Source: Ursus arctos
Lineage: Eukaryota; Chordata; Mammalia; Carnivora; Ursidae
Assembly: GCF_023065955.2 (NCBI RefSeq)
Contig: NW_026623078.1
Location: forward strand, 11,976,199 to 12,040,198
DNA: 64,000 bases
Direction of reading: 5' to 3'
The notes under the pieces are model-generated. The model was not told the origin of the DNA, made no database searches, and saw only the letters and a list, made by a program, of their open reading frames with translations. The position numbers and the translations under genes are program-made. Shown here in pieces: positions 11,120-22,361 of the stretch (the stretch's first letter is position 1; the number at the start of each line of letters is the position of its first letter).

Positions 11120-11360
11120 GTGCTCTCCTGGCCTTCATTGCCTCCACGTTGCACAAACATTTCATCACTCTACAGCATGAATCTGATAAAGTTACTGTCT
11201 TGCTTTAGTGGTTCCTCCGTGGCCTACGGAAAAATCTAAACCCTTTGCAAGGTAATCCTGCAAGGTGTTCAGAATCTGGGCCCATTTCTTACCATCACTC
11301 CTCCCTTTGTGCTCCATGCTTTAGCCACACCAAATGACCTGAGGCCTTGATCATGGCAAA
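11120..11360 (+). mobile_element. L2 LINE fragment
   Basis: The series TCTGATAAAGTTACTGTCTT, GTGGCCTACGGAAAAATCTAAAC, CAAGGTGTTCAGAATCTGG and TTTAGCCACACCAAATGACCT follows the 3' part of L2 in sense orientation. It is ancient and non-coding. Confidence 0.65.
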
Positions 11361-11800
11361 GACGTGACCAAGACAAATCTCTACATCTTTGTAGATATGT
11401 TATGTTATGAGTCCGTTAAAAGCAGTTCCCTCACTTATGTGCATATAGAACATGGGGAGAGGATATTTGATTCTGGAAGCTAAACGTAAAAGAGGAAAGA
11501 AGACATGCGTTGTCCCCAACACTGGGCTAAGTCCCATTCCTAAAACAAGGACTTGGGAGAAGAGTTTTTCTAGCAGAGATATTTGATAGGGATGAAAGGG
11601 TTAGAAGTGTTTTGAGCTGAGGGCGAAAGTTGTCTGTAAGAGGTTTGGAAGGAACCGTTGATGGGAGGGTAAAAGCAGATGGGAATGTCAGTGCAAAGCT
11701 TCCATTTGTTCTGTCTTTTGCCAGAAGTTAGACTTTCAATCACTTTTGGGTGAAGCCAAGCCTATTCTGGAAAAGCCACCGGTGTGGGTGCTGTGGTTGT
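11361..11800. other. No feature except a 28-base match elsewhere
   Basis: Positions 11370-11397 (AAGACAAATCTCTACATCTT and onwards) recur with one mismatch at 13949-13976. Nothing else is recognised. Confidence 0.4.
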
Positions 11801-11960
11801 GTTTACGGAGTGTGGTAGTTCAGAGTGAGTACTCGGCAGGCTGTGGCAACCCTCTCTCTGCCTCTCAGCAGGTGTGTACTTTGGGTTTGGTGAGGATTAA
11901 CTGAGGTAGCCAAAGTAGTTCAGCACAGTGCTCGGGCACGTAGTGAACTCCACGGAGCTA
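11800..11960 (+). mobile_element. MIR-like fragment
   Basis: GTGAGGATTAACTGAGGTAG followed by CACAGTGCTCGGGCACGTAG follows the 3' half of MIR (GTGAGGATTAAATGAG, then CAGTGCCTGGCACATAG). The 5' half is poorly preserved. Confidence 0.45.
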
Positions 11961-12189
11961 TTTGACGTTCTGTCATGCGCGTCACGATATGGGCAGAGGC
12001 CACTGGTGCATCTATGTGTTCACTCACTTGCCCTCTTCCCTGCTTTCTCCTGGAGTGTTCCGAAGCAAATCCAAGACATTACATCATTTCATCCACAAAT
12101 ATTTCACTGTATAACATATATAACAATAATAATAATATATATAATATGTAATTGAAGAACTACAGAATATTTCACCCCATAGACTTTTA

Positions 12190-12368
12190 TTTTGTTATTT
12201 TTATTTTTTAAAATATTTTATTTATTCATGAGAAATGGGGGGGGGAGGCAGAGGGAGAAGCAGGCTCCCTGCAGAGCAGGGAGCCAACGTGGGACTCGAT
12301 CCCAGGACCCTGGGATCACGACCTGAGCCGAAGGCAGCGGTTTAATGACTGAGCCACCCAAGCACCCC
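12190..12368 (-). mobile_element. CAN-SINE
   Basis: Inverted copy: AAAATATTTTATTTATTCAT, a poly-G run, CAGGCTCCCTGCAGAGCAGG, CTGGGATCACGACCTGAGCC and GAGCCACCCAAGCACCC. Flanks CACCCCATAGACTTTTA (about 12173-12189) and CACCCAGTAGACTTTTA (about 12369-12385) are a slightly decayed target duplication. Confidence 0.93.
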
Positions 12369-12467
12369 CACCCAGTAGACTTTTAAACAAAATCTTTATT
12401 TAAACTTTTTTTAGCCTGCTAGATTTTTAGGTGGTAGATTTTCAACTTTTCACTCTATCTATTTCTT

Positions 12468-12615
12468 ACTATATATATATATATATATTTCTCACTATAT
12501 ATAGTGATATATATATATAGTGATATATATATCACATACATATATGTATATTGTATTATGTACATATCGCATGTAATATATAATTATATATATGTTTATG
12601 TAATATATAATAGTT
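12468..12615. repeat. AT-rich palindromic microsatellite
   Basis: Runs of (TA)n are broken by self-complementary pieces such as CACTATATATAGTG. The whole 150-bp stretch could fold into a cruciform or hairpin. This kind of tract is length-variable and prone to breakage. Confidence 0.8.
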
Positions 12616-12849
12616 CCTCCAGATTAAATTACGAGATCAAAAGGTATGAACTTTCAAGACACTCACTTGATACATAATCCTGCATGTTTGCTATTAATAA
12701 ATGCCCTACGCTTAAAAGCAACATGAGCATTTAGTCTGTTTCATTCAGGGCTTCATTTCCAATATCTAGAGCAAAGCCTGACACAAAATAACACCCAATA
12801 AATGTTTATAAATGAATGAATGGTGCTCCTTTTACATCATTCCTGCTTG

Positions 12850-12955
12850 CATTCATTCATTTGTTTGACAGATATATATCAAGAGCCCTCTAAGTTCCAG
12901 ACATCATGCCAGGTACTGGGGGTACAGTAGTAAATGATGTTGCCCCCACTTTCGT
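12850..12955 (+). mobile_element. L2-type LINE fragment
   Basis: ATTCATTCATTTGTTTGACA followed by CCAGGTACTGGGGGTACAG matches the widely repeated ancient block ATTCATTCAACA..GGCACTGTGCTAGG..GGATACAGCAG. It is short and decayed. Confidence 0.5.
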
Positions 12956-14985
12956 CTACATAGCGCTACCCTCCCCATGCAGTGTTCTGGGCTGTGCTGC
13001 CTTAAGCAAGATGCATGGCTGGTGCCAACCCACAGACTCTTGGTCTGTTGGAAATTGAGAGCGATCATTTAGAAACAGGCATGGCAGTATGATAGTAATC
13101 TTATATTTTATGAATATTATAACAAAAAGATTCTTTTGTATTTTGAATGTATTTTTTAAAAAGTATTTTCTTACTAATTTATTTTTACTCTATTTTGCAA
13201 AAGCGTTTGTCCAAGAAGGGGGAAAAAGACACTAGTCCTTCACTAAAGATAGGATGAGAAGCAATGCTCTGCTCTATTTCAGTGCAGGAAGAAAAACTAG
13301 AACTTTTCACATGTATTTTTATATATCATGAGTAAGTAATACTTACTGCACTGGTATTCAGTTCCAAGGAAGACTGTGTTCTCAGGAGGTTCCTGTGTCT
13401 GGTCTCTTTTCAAGCACACTTGCAAAACCTCCTGGAGAATAACCGGGGAGCCATAACCCCCAGGGTCAAGAGCGTCATGTTATCTCTGTTTGCTTCCAGC
13501 ATATTGCAGGGTTATACAGTTTGGGTAAGCCTAGTTAAATGTATTTGCAGATTGCGTTCTCTGGTATTAACTAAACCACTACTGCAAAATAAGTAAGAGA
13601 CTAAAAATATTCCTGCAAAGAAATCATAAATTGAAATAATGGCAACAACATAAACACAAACTAAAAATTAAAAAGTGGCAGAGCAGTTGCTCTTATAACT
13701 AAAAAAAGCTCTTTATCAGTCATATTACAAGGGAAAACATTTAAAAAAAACCCAACAAAATGACATCTGACAATGAGTCACACCAAAATTGAGGTTATCA
13801 AGAAGTAAAGTTGAAAAATGTATTTACAATGTAGTAATGTATTACAGTGTAACAATGAGCCTCTACCTTAGTATCTTGACAGATATACTAGTGACAGCAT
13901 AGAGGCCTCACAAGAATGCAGTATTTACACAACAGGCATCTATAGGTGAAGACAAATCTCTACATCTTTGCAGATACATCATTAAAGGAGGAATCTCTGT
14001 CATAGTCACTCAATGCTGCCTTTTCTTTGTTAGAAAAAGGAAGTTAAAATCCCCATAAAAAAAGAGAAAAATCTTCAATATTATGTTTTCCAGACAAACA
14101 TTGTGATTTTTTTCTAGACAGCCTTTTTGAGGTTTGCCAAGTCTGTGATTATAGGACATGTCCTCTCCTCTCTCCTAAGGTTCAGAGGCCCTTTGTCTTT
14201 GCAATCCTGGAAGCTGGTCTTAGTTGGTAAGAACACCCACATTTGTATGTTAAAAAAAAACAGTGTTATGATCCCTCAACTTCCTCTTAGGAATAATCTC
14301 TTTCATCTTGCAAAGTGGTTCTTAATCAATGACAGTGTAGGTTTTAAATGTGAAATCTGTGGTCTTACCTTTAACAATACTCAATTTAATACTTCACAAA
14401 ATTTCATAAAATTGGATGACAAAGTGATTAGAAGCCATTTTTTGAGTTTCTGGATTTAACAGCAAAAGGCAAACAGCCACTTCATAGTGGGGGAAATACC
14501 AGAGCCCACCAAAAGGGCAGGTGTGGTTAAAGAAGTTGTGTTTACTACCCTTGCAGTCTGGGAGAATGCACACTAGGGGGAACCATGGATGTCTAAGGAA
14601 AGTGTTAGAAAGAAACAATAGTAGGATTGGGGCTTGTGGTAGGTGATTTTGGAGGAGGGTTCAAACGATGGCTAAGGAATGATACTGTCAGGAAGCTGTG
14701 ATTGGATCCCTTACTAAATCTCATTTTATTTATGCGGTGAGAAGCAAGGCTACTGCTAGGATTTATAAAGAAAGCGCAGTGACTTATCGCAGCCAGGAGA
14801 GGGCGATGTTTGGTCATTTTGTTTGAACACGTTGCCGTTTTGACTGTTTAGTCCAGAGGACAGGGTGGTCTTGCTTTTGTTTTGGAGGGTCATAGCCGCA
14901 GAATGACCTTGTCTGATGTTGGTGTGAAATGGCTTGTGTTCAACAGGAGAACACTCATTTGTTCCGTGAGTTTTCTGTGAGTGCT
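12956..14985. other. No gene seen
   Basis: AT-rich sequence. A 110-codon plus frame (14127-14459) and shorter minus frames at 14394-14817 carry no motif that I recognise and no splice context. One 28-base segment (13949-13976) is shared with 11370-11397. Confidence 0.45.
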
Positions 14986-14989
14986 GGGC

Positions 14990-15110
14990 TGGCTCCTGGA
15001 TGGCAGGGGTGTGTTTCTAAGAACTTTGGCAAGTACTCCGAGGAGCTAGGAAACCATTCCAGGGCTTGAACAGAGGAATACCACTATCTGTCTTTTGTTT
15101 AAAAAAGACC
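14990..15110 (+). mobile_element. L2-like fragment
   Basis: CCAGGGCTTGAACAGAGGAA, then ACTATCTGTCTTTTGTTTAA and GACCACCTGGGATG, follow an L2 block that is usually written as GGGTTTTGAGCAGAG..CTGACTTACGTTTTAACAGGATCACTC. Confidence 0.45.
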
Positions 15111-16169
15111 ACCTGGGATGATAGATGGATAATTTATTTTACAATAGAGTACTTTTATATATTTCAGGAAGACAAAGCTATGCACGAATCTTCCACAAAA
15201 TGGCTTCAAATCCTACTTCTCTCCACCAGTCAGACTTTGTCAAGGATCTTGCATTGTATCTTAATAAATATGACAGAACAACAACCCTGATTTTCGTATA
15301 TGATTTACTTAATGTTCATTCTATAAAAATCTAAGCAAAGTTTTGAAAATAAAGCACACCCTTTTAAAATAATTTTACTTGGCTCTCTCAGACGTCATCA
15401 ATGAACCTAATCATATTAGCTTGAATGGAGAAGGAAAAAGAAAGAGAAAACTACCCTAATAAGGCATTTGATTTTAGACTGTAGAAGTAAAAGAGAAATT
15501 TGTATGTGCTTAGTCATCACTAAAGTTTAGTAGAAGTTTAAGCCCCTCATACACATTCAAGCAAACAGAAAAGCATCTCCGAAGTTAGGAGTCTCAGGGT
15601 TTAACGAGGCTTGCCCTCCTTTCTGGAACTGCAGGAGTGTTTAGAGAAATTCGGTTTGTGTCAGCCTGCACTGTCACAGTGTCATGTCAATCCGGAGGGA
15701 GGGCGTGAGTCAGACCAATGTGACGATCCTCTTCTGACAACTTCCTTCTCTGAAATTTGTAAATCATTCTGCACCAACAAATACTCCTTTTTAATAGTTA
15801 TCATTTAAAGAGTGATGATGACATAGTTAAAATATTTTTTAAAAACCACAGTAAAAAACATAACAGGAAACAACCACCCAGATTTAACAGATGTCAACAT
15901 ACTTCCAAAAGGAAAATAAATACCCTTAGATATTTTCTTAGAGAATCACAGGTTTAAAGTTGTGATTTTGCTGACAGGAAGTGGGAAGAGAAAGAGTCTG
16001 ATGGCAAATGAATGGACCGTGTCAGTCTAACTTAAGTACTCTTAATGACATGTATGTATTTGTACACTATTTTCCACATCCAAGTCATCAGAATTTTCTG
16101 GCACTGACTACACATTGTCCTATGCTCCTCAGGACTCAGGATTTGAGATAGCTAACATGTGAATGATTT
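15111..16169. other. No recognisable feature
   Basis: AT-rich sequence with overlapping short frames (65-74 codons) at 15066-15334 and 15611-15808. No family or splice support. Confidence 0.45.
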
Positions 16170-16185
16170 AATAAAACACAGTTTC

Positions 16186-16283
16186 TATATGTAAATAATG
16201 AATCATGGAACATTGCATCAAAAACTGGGGATGTACTGTACAGTGACTATTATAACAAAATAAAAATTATAAAAAAATAAATA
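16186..16283 (+). mobile_element. Very short 5'-truncated L1 insertion
   Basis: Only the last part of a carnivore L1 3' UTR is present: AATGAATCATGGAACATTGC, ATCAAAAACTGGGGATGTAC, GTGACTATTATAACAAAATA, then an A/T-rich tail. It is bounded by a perfect 16-bp target duplication, AATAAAACACAGTTTC, at 16170-16185 and 16284-16299. This is a classic target-primed insertion of 98 bp. Confidence 0.9.
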
Positions 16284-16299
16284 AATAAAACACAGTTTC

Positions 16300-17139
16300 C
16301 AAAGTGAAAAGCATACTTCGTGAAAGTATTTCTGTCAGGGCAGAGGCCTAAATATGTATTTCTAAAATGCATCCTTTTCATATTTGTTTTCCTCTTTCTT
16401 CTTCCTTGGCTCCTGCTTTCTGTGTTCTCAGACAGTCCTGGAAGCTCTCAGTTCTGAGTGATGCCGTCTTTAGCATTCTGTTTCCCAATTAAGCCCATTC
16501 TAAGGTTTGGAGTAAGATAGTAAGCTGTCCAGAGTTCTCACTAAATTAAATATGATTCTGAAAAAGATCTATATATACACACCATATATGTTTTTTTTTC
16601 TAAAAACTTAAGATTACATCTAAAAATGAGAATTAAAAGAAAGCAAAGTTGTAAAGTTAGGACATCATTGTCGGTTATGACTACTGTGATTTTATTATGT
16701 GGTTAATGGAAGTTTGTATTTGTTGATTGATATGTTTCACTATATTGAGAATGTATTCACTTTGTATTCTGAATTAAAAGAATTAATTCTTAAGAATCTA
16801 TTTCTCTCTCTGTCTATCTATCTATGTAGCTGTCTGTCTATCTATCACGAGAGCTACACCTCCCAGCTTCGCACTTGGGAAAATTGAAACATCAGGTGAT
16901 AGTTCCTGTCACATGGCTGCATTCAGCCACAGCCATCAGTACTTTGAGAAACAAAACTAATTTTGATGGCTTTTATGACTTTCATGACTGGGTCTGGCCA
17001 GTCTTTCCAGCATCATATTCAGGCTCCCCTGTTAGCATATATCCTACCATGTGGCTGTTCATCATTGCATGGAAACTCTGTGCGTGCTAAGTCTCTGTTC
17101 TCCTTTTGTTATTTTTTTTTTCCTACATGAGATGTCTGT
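16300..17139. other. No gene seen; degenerate TCTA/TCTG microsatellite
   Basis: A short (TCTA/TCTG)n run lies at about 16803-16846. The remainder is not recognised. Confidence 0.45.
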
Positions 17140-17605
17140 TCTTCCTTTTTTGCTTGGCACAATGTTACACGTGCTTCAAGGCTCCAGTCAAATGTCACCA
17201 TCTCTCCAGACAGAATGAACTGTGCAGTCTTCTGGGGTCCCATTGTGCAGTGTACAACCTCTTCGACATTATCAAAAGGTGCAGGTGCAGAGCTGGCTCC
17301 TCCAAGGAAGCCTTATCTCGTTAAAATAGCACAGGCTCTGCAGCACAGGGCTGGCATTCCAGCACCGCAGCCTTCAGCTCTGTAGACTCTAGGTACAGCT
17401 CTTCTATGCAGTGCGTATAATAGTATTTATCGCAGGGTGCTGTTGTTGGGAAAAAGGCAACCAATAGACACATTTTTCTCCTTCCACACTGGCTACATTA
17501 TGAACTCCATAAGGTTCTACGCATTTCTGTGTCTTTGTATCCTGGTACCCAGCACAGGGTCTAGTTATAGCATACTCTCGAATATTTATTGAATCTATGA
17601 TAGGA
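17140..17605 (+). mobile_element. L2 LINE 3' end with a nested MIR
   Basis: GCTTCAAGGCTCCAGTCAAA at 17175 and onwards, and after an interruption GAACTCCATAAGGTTCTACG, CCAGCACAGGGTCTAGTTAT and AATATTTATTGAATCTATGA at 17500-17600, follow the L2 3' end in order. The gap between the two parts is filled by MIR-like sequence (17326-17470). Confidence 0.55.
17326..17470 (+). mobile_element. MIR SINE
   Basis: AGCACAGGCTCTGCAGCACA at the start corresponds to the MIR tRNA-like head. ATAATAGTATTTATCGCAGG followed by GTGCTGTTGTTGGG corresponds to its 3' half. It sits inside an L2 3' end. Confidence 0.5.
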
Positions 17606-17735
17606 TATGGACACAGAGATTAAATCTAGGAATTGACAAAAATGCAACTAAACATATTTACAATGTACTCTATTAACATCAAGTACATAAACTCTAGTAG
17701 GACACGAGGTAGAGCTAAAGCAGTGAGAAAAATCT
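17545..17735 (+). repeat. Local duplication, copy A
   Basis: This segment aligns with 19790-19975. Shared phrases in order are AATATTTATTGAAT / AATATTCATTGAAT, AGAGATTAAAT, ATTGACA, ATGCAACTA, CATATTTACAATGTACTCTA / ATATGTATGATATGCTCTA, GACACGAGGTA / GACATGAGGTA and GAGAAAA. By eye about 70 percent of bases agree. The first 60 bases are L2 tail, but the rest is not a repeat that I know. Confidence 0.6.
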
Positions 17736-18689
17736 CATCTTGTCATTTTGTTATGATATAGTTTCAATTTAACTTCTGATTAGAAAGAGAAACCAGAAAC
17801 CTAAATTCTACTGCCTTGATTCACTTGTACAAAATAATTTCCTGGATGAAACAACTGGCTTCTATCCTTTCAACTTGGAATTTTTAACTCAGAGGTCCTC
17901 AATCGTTCAAAATTTGGTTAAATACAAAATCAAACCTAATTCAGACCATTAATTACAGAGCTTCTAATGTTCTATTCAGCTCTGATAGCTCTATTCTCTC
18001 GAGAAAAACTGCAACAATAAAAGAGTTATTCCTGTTGGCTTGGAAATTTCAACTTCTTTGGGATTTTACCCAACTCTGCATTTATTAAACCATATTTTTC
18101 CACTCGCCAGGAATAAGGTGCATTGGAAAATTGCACAGATTAGTTTGGACTACTCTGTGTTTAGCATCACCAAAAATAAGCCAGAGCTGTGAACCAAGAA
18201 CAGTGGACAGATGTCATTGTGCCTGCCTGGTGTCTGTTTCTCCTTAGGTCACAGTACCCACTTTTACGCTGGGGATTTGACTCCCCCACACTGTCTCGTC
18301 TTGCTAGGACTGTACATCAAGACTTTCCCACTCTCCCTGTGCAATCAGGGGTGACCCGCTAGGCTTCTTATCCATCCCACACTCTCTGCCCATATTTCCC
18401 GGTGTCCACTGCATCCAGTCTCCAGGGCTGCCCTTGGCTCTAATCAGCCCAAGGCTAAGTTCTGAGGTTTTCTTTCCATTCTGTGGATTGCCCGAGGGCC
18501 CTGCAGTAAGTCCCTTTTCACTTGTTTCACAGAGTGAGTTCCTCTTACCACCAGACAATCTTAGGTAATACATTTAAGAAAATTTGCATTTAAGGCAAAA
18601 TATTTTAATCTCAGCATCATCTTAATCACTGTCGAGTACACCTATCAATCCACTGCTCAATAACGGATGTCTAACAGCAGATGGCTCCT
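17736..18689. other. No recognisable feature
   Basis: AT-rich to 18180, then more balanced. An 89-codon minus frame (18304-18573) shows no motif. Confidence 0.45.
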
Positions 18690-18860
18690 ACGTGACCCTG
18701 AGGGGCTGGGCAGCCCTTCCGAGCCTTGACTTTCTCATCTGTAAAACGATGATGATAAAGCACTAGATATATTTTTTCTATAGCTTTACTGTGAGGACAA
18801 ATTAAAAAAAAGTAATGGAAGTGTTTTTCAAATCACACAGCACTCTATAAAGTAAGTATT
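18690..18860 (+). mobile_element. MIR SINE
   Basis: CCTTGACTTTCTCATCTGTA followed by AAACGATGATGATAAAGCAC, then CTGTGAGGACAAATTAA, matches the MIR core and 3' part in order. Confidence 0.65.
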
Positions 18861-19159
18861 TGCCTCATCTATTCTTTTAACACACATTATCTACAAAATA
18901 TTTTTGCCACACTTTTCTAAAGTGTGCAATCTATGTGTCTGAACACTGATAATATCCCAAGCAGGTACAATGGCTCCTTGCTTTATTTTGGTTTGCGATA
19001 ATCTCCAGTATTCCTGTTACTTCATTTCAATGGGTCCACATAATAAGGGGTATATATTGAAGAGATATTTTAAGGAAGGTTTTTGAAGAATATAATAGAA
19101 TGGTATGGAATTGTAACGATAGTACTGATTAGCAATTCCAGTTGGACTTTCACTTTCTT

Positions 19160-19348
19160 TTTTTTTTTTTAAGATTTTATTTATTTATTTGAGAGAGAGA
19201 GCGCGCGTGCCCCCCCCCAAGCACAAGTAGCGGGAGGGGCAGAGGGAGAAACAGACTCCCTGCTGAGCAGGGAGCCGGACATGGGGCTGGATTGTGACTT
19301 GAGCCGAAGGCAGACACTTAACCGACTGAGCCACCCAGGCATCCCAAG
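19160..19348 (-). mobile_element. CAN-SINE
   Basis: Inverted copy: poly-T, AAGATTTTATTTATTTATTT, a GA run, CAGACTCCCTGCTGAGCAGG, GACTTGAGCCGAAGGCAGAC and GAGCCACCCAGGCATCCC. Flanks GGACTTTCACTTTC and GGCCTTTTACTTTCC form an imperfect target duplication. A short internal block (the CCCAGG..CTGGGATC part) is missing. Confidence 0.94.
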
Positions 19349-19424
19349 GCCTTTTACTTTCCATGTTGAAATGTAACCTCTGTCCTCATTGGTGTCTTTC
19401 TAGAGGGGCAGTGATGCACAGGGA

Positions 19425-19615
19425 AAAACGCATGTGATTATCAACCAGAGCACCTGAGCCCAAGTCCAGGCATTACCTTTCATTCCCTTTGTGTCTTTAG
19501 AAAACTGGTTTATCTTTCTACACTTTCCCCTCATCTGCCAAATAAACCTAATCCAGCCTATGTTGTAAGAATCAAATGAGAATCGTGGATTCTTTCTGAA
19601 ATGCTAAGTACTCTT
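19425..19615 (+). mobile_element. MIR SINE
   Basis: CCAGAGCACCTGAGCCCAAG, then CTTTCCCCTCATCTGCCAAA, then GTAAGAATCAAATGAG, then CTGAAATGCTAAGTACTC, follow MIR from the head to the 3' end. Confidence 0.55.
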
Positions 19616-19789
19616 AAATCATAGGGTAGCATTTCTCCATCCGCAGTTATTGCTTGCTTACGGTAAAAGGCTTACTTAATACTGTTGATCTTTCAGCCAC
19701 CTTATGATTACTTTCAGCTAAATACCCTTTCTTGTCTTTTTTTCCTAGGACATTCGATGATTGATCTTAAAGAAATAGAACTTCTACTC

Positions 19790-19975
19790 CAGTGCCTACC
19801 ATAGTGCTTACGTGTAGTAACTGTCAAATATTCATTGAATGAATGATAGAACATATAAGCAGAGATTAAATACAAGCATTGACAGAATGCAACTAGAAAT
19901 ATGTATGATATGCTCTATCAGTACTCAGTATGTAAATTTTCACGGGACATGAGGTATACTGAGAAAATCTGTCAA
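19790..19975 (+). repeat. Local duplication, copy B
   Basis: Partner of 17545-17735. It begins in an L2-like tail (CCAGTGCCTACCATAGTGCT, ATTCATTGAATGAATGATAG), continues through the shared non-repeat portion, and loses similarity at about 19975. Confidence 0.6.
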
Positions 19976-20024
19976 TCAGTATTATTTACCCGAGGCTACC
20001 CTGTGTGGACACAGCCCTGTGGAG

Positions 20025-20178
20025 CTCACTAGAATCCACATTCCTGGCCCAACTCCAAATGGACTGAGTTAGAAGCCCTCAGGCTGGGGTCCAGGAATCT
20101 GTGTTTAGTAGGGCTTCCAGGGGATTCTGATATCCACTTAAATGGGGAGGCGCTGGTTCAGACCTTCCCATTCCAGTT
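20025..20178 (+). mobile_element. MER5A-like hAT element
   Basis: CTCACTAGAATCCACATTCC, TGGACTGAGTTAGAAGCCCT, GTCCAGGAATCTGTGTTTAG and AGGGGATTCTGATATCCAC follow the MER5A order (TTAGAAATGCAGATTCC..CCAGGAATCTGTGTTT..GGTGATTCTGATGC). It is non-autonomous. Confidence 0.6.
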
Positions 20179-20194
20179 ACTCTTATTTATTTAT

Positions 20195-20400
20195 TTTTTA
20201 AAAATTTAATTAATAGATAAATTAAACATTTTCTAGTTTTATTGAAATATAATGGACATATAACATTGTATAACTTCAAGATGTACAGCATAATGATTTC
20301 AGATCTATGCATATATTGCAAAATGATTACCACAATAAGGTGGTGAGGTTAGTTAACACATCCATCGACCCACGTATTACAATTTTTTTATTTTTATTTT
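20195..20400 (-). mobile_element. L1 3' UTR fragment
   Basis: TTTTATTGAAATATAATGGA, CATATAACATTGTATAACTT, GTACAGCATAATGATTTCAG, TATATTGCAAAATGATTACC and GTTAACACATCCATCGACCC form the antisense of an L1M 3' UTR. Confidence 0.75.
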
Positions 20401-20574
20401 TTGTGATCCAGTTATTCTTCTGTATGCCAAATGCAGTTCTTCATTTTAGTAGTAATAACCATAATCTTAATGGTAATCTAATAATATTGATAGTATAATA
20501 ATTATAATATTTTTGCCCCCTCCTTCCCTTAGGCTAACATTCAGCAGACTCCTGAGTAACTCAAATAAGATAAT

Positions 20575-21080
20575 TTCACTATTTTTCTCAAAACCCTCCA
20601 GAGGCTCCTGTTCTCACCTGGAGCAAGATCCAAAGCACTTCCTGTGACCTACAAATTCCTCCTGAGGTGGCCCCTGGCTGCTGCTTGCATGACTCTCTAC
20701 CAGTCTCACCTCTGAGGTCTCTTTTTCGCCACCTTGGCCTCCTCCTTATTTCTTGAATGTCCCAAACATGTTCCCACCCCAATGTCTTGGCACTTGCCAG
20801 CTCCTTTGTTGCCCCCCTGACCTTTGCCTAATTGGTTCTTTTCTTTCTTTTAGACTCTGATGGAATACCAACTTATCGGTAAGGCTTCCCTGACCACCCT
20901 CCCTAACTAGACCCCCTTTTTCATTGATCACCATCAGACGTGCATGCTCAGTCTGCTCCCCAAGACAGTGTAAGCCCCATGAGAGAAAGGGCTCTGTCTT
21001 TAGGCAGATGTTATTTCTCCAGAACCTAGGACCAGGACTACCACACAGGAGATAAATGATTTGCTACATGAAAGAATAAA
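20575..21080 (+). mobile_element. L2 LINE 3' portion
   Basis: CTCAAAACCCTCCAGAGGCT, GAGCAAGATCCAAAGCACTT, CTTGGCACTTGCCAGCTCCT, GTAAGGCTTCCCTGACCACC and AGACAGTGTAAGCCCCATGA occur in the order expected for the sense L2 3' end. This is one of the better-preserved L2 copies here. It does not code for protein. Confidence 0.75.
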
Positions 21081-21184
21081 GTACTTACTGTGTGCCCATC
21101 CTCCAACACTTGCTGAGTTAACCATACTCCAGATTTGCTAGGTCACGTCATCCTGTGAAATTTTGCAGGTCATGTTCCATTATA

Positions 21185-21315
21185 ACCTGGGTTCTCAACC
21201 TCCAATGCCCAGGCTGACCCTGTAATTCCCGAGTGACCAAAATACGTGTATTATGTGATGCTGCCTAAGGGATTCCAATGTGCAGCTGCGGTCAAGGCCC
21301 TCAACCGCAGCGTCT
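21185..21315. mobile_element. MER5-like hAT fragment
   Basis: CCTGGGTTCTCAACCTCCAA at one end and GGGATTCCAATGTGCAGCTG near the other resemble the inverted termini of MER5-class elements. The middle is not clearly matched. Confidence 0.4.
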
Positions 21316-21411
21316 TACCTACACTACCCAAACGGTGGAGCCCTCGGTGACAGCGGTCAAGACCAAAGGATGGGAGTGTGGGGGTGGTCAGTACAATACT
21401 AACAGTGCATC

Positions 21412-21840
21412 TTAGTCCGTGTTCTTCAGAGAAACAGAACCAGTAGGATGTGTATATACATATATACACACACATCTACCGATCAGTCGATCAATTAATA
21501 GATAAATAAAAAGGGATTCATTGTAAGGAATTGATTCAGTGATTATGGAGGCTGTGAAGACCAAAATATGCAGAGCTGATGGCTGATGTCCCAGTTCAAC
21601 TCCAATGGCTGGAAGCTGCTGCAGAACCAGGAAGAACCCGTGTTCCAGTTTGAAGACTGTCAGGTGGGAGACGTCCCTCTTACTTGGGGGACGGTCACTT
21701 TTGTTCTAGTCAGGCCTTCACTGATTGGATGAGGTCCATCCACATGGGACAAGGCAAGCTGCTTTTTACTCAGTCTACCAATTTAAATATTCATCTCATC
21801 CAAAAACACCCTCAATTATATTTGAGCAAATATCTGGGCA
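21412..21840 (-). mobile_element. Old LTR-like interspersed repeat
   Basis: CTTAGTCCGTGTTCTTCAGA and GAAACAGAACCAGTAGGATG, a CA/TA-rich run, AAGGAATTGATTCAGTGATT, ATGGAGGCTGTGAAGACCAA, CAGGCCTTCACTGATTGGAT and CAATTTAAATATTCATCTCA match the same family as 1-275, in the opposite orientation. The 143-codon frame at 21684-22115 starts inside it and is not a gene. Confidence 0.6.
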
Positions 21841-22361
21841 CCCCCGTAAAGTCCATACGTAAATGTAACCACCGTATCGTCGCACTTACTACCCCTGGGC
21901 TTTGCGCTTCTAGGGTTGTTTTCATTCCATTTAATTCCATGAATATGTTATTCATACCCAGACATAAACACACAAGTCTTATTTACCATGACTGCCAGCT
22001 TTTGGTTCGCCTTTGTAGGAGCTCTACAGTCTCTCCTATGCGTCCAGTCAAAATATTGACTATTAGTCTTTGGCTAAGCACAGCTTCCTCTCTGGATGTT
22101 TTTCCTCTACCATAAATGTTCTATAAAACAAAAAAGGAAAAATAATTACTTAACTCCTAAGAATAACTTTAAAAAAAAAAAAGATCATGCAAAAAAATAT
22201 CTTCACAGGAATCACATTAAATTCTATTATTTCCTTTTGAATTGAAGATAAGATTCATAAGTTCCTCTTTTTCCCCTGGAAATAAAAGGAAAAGTTTGAA
22301 ATGTAAAGGACAAAGCCTTTGGATGGATGAGGGCAATACTCACTGGGGATATAGGTGCTGA
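21841..22361. other. No recognisable feature
   Basis: Sequence between two repeats. A poly-A run at about 22171-22182 is the only structure I see. Confidence 0.4.

Noticed and set aside
21684..22115. 143-codon plus frame
   Set aside because: The first third lies inside an old LTR-like repeat and the remainder has no family features.
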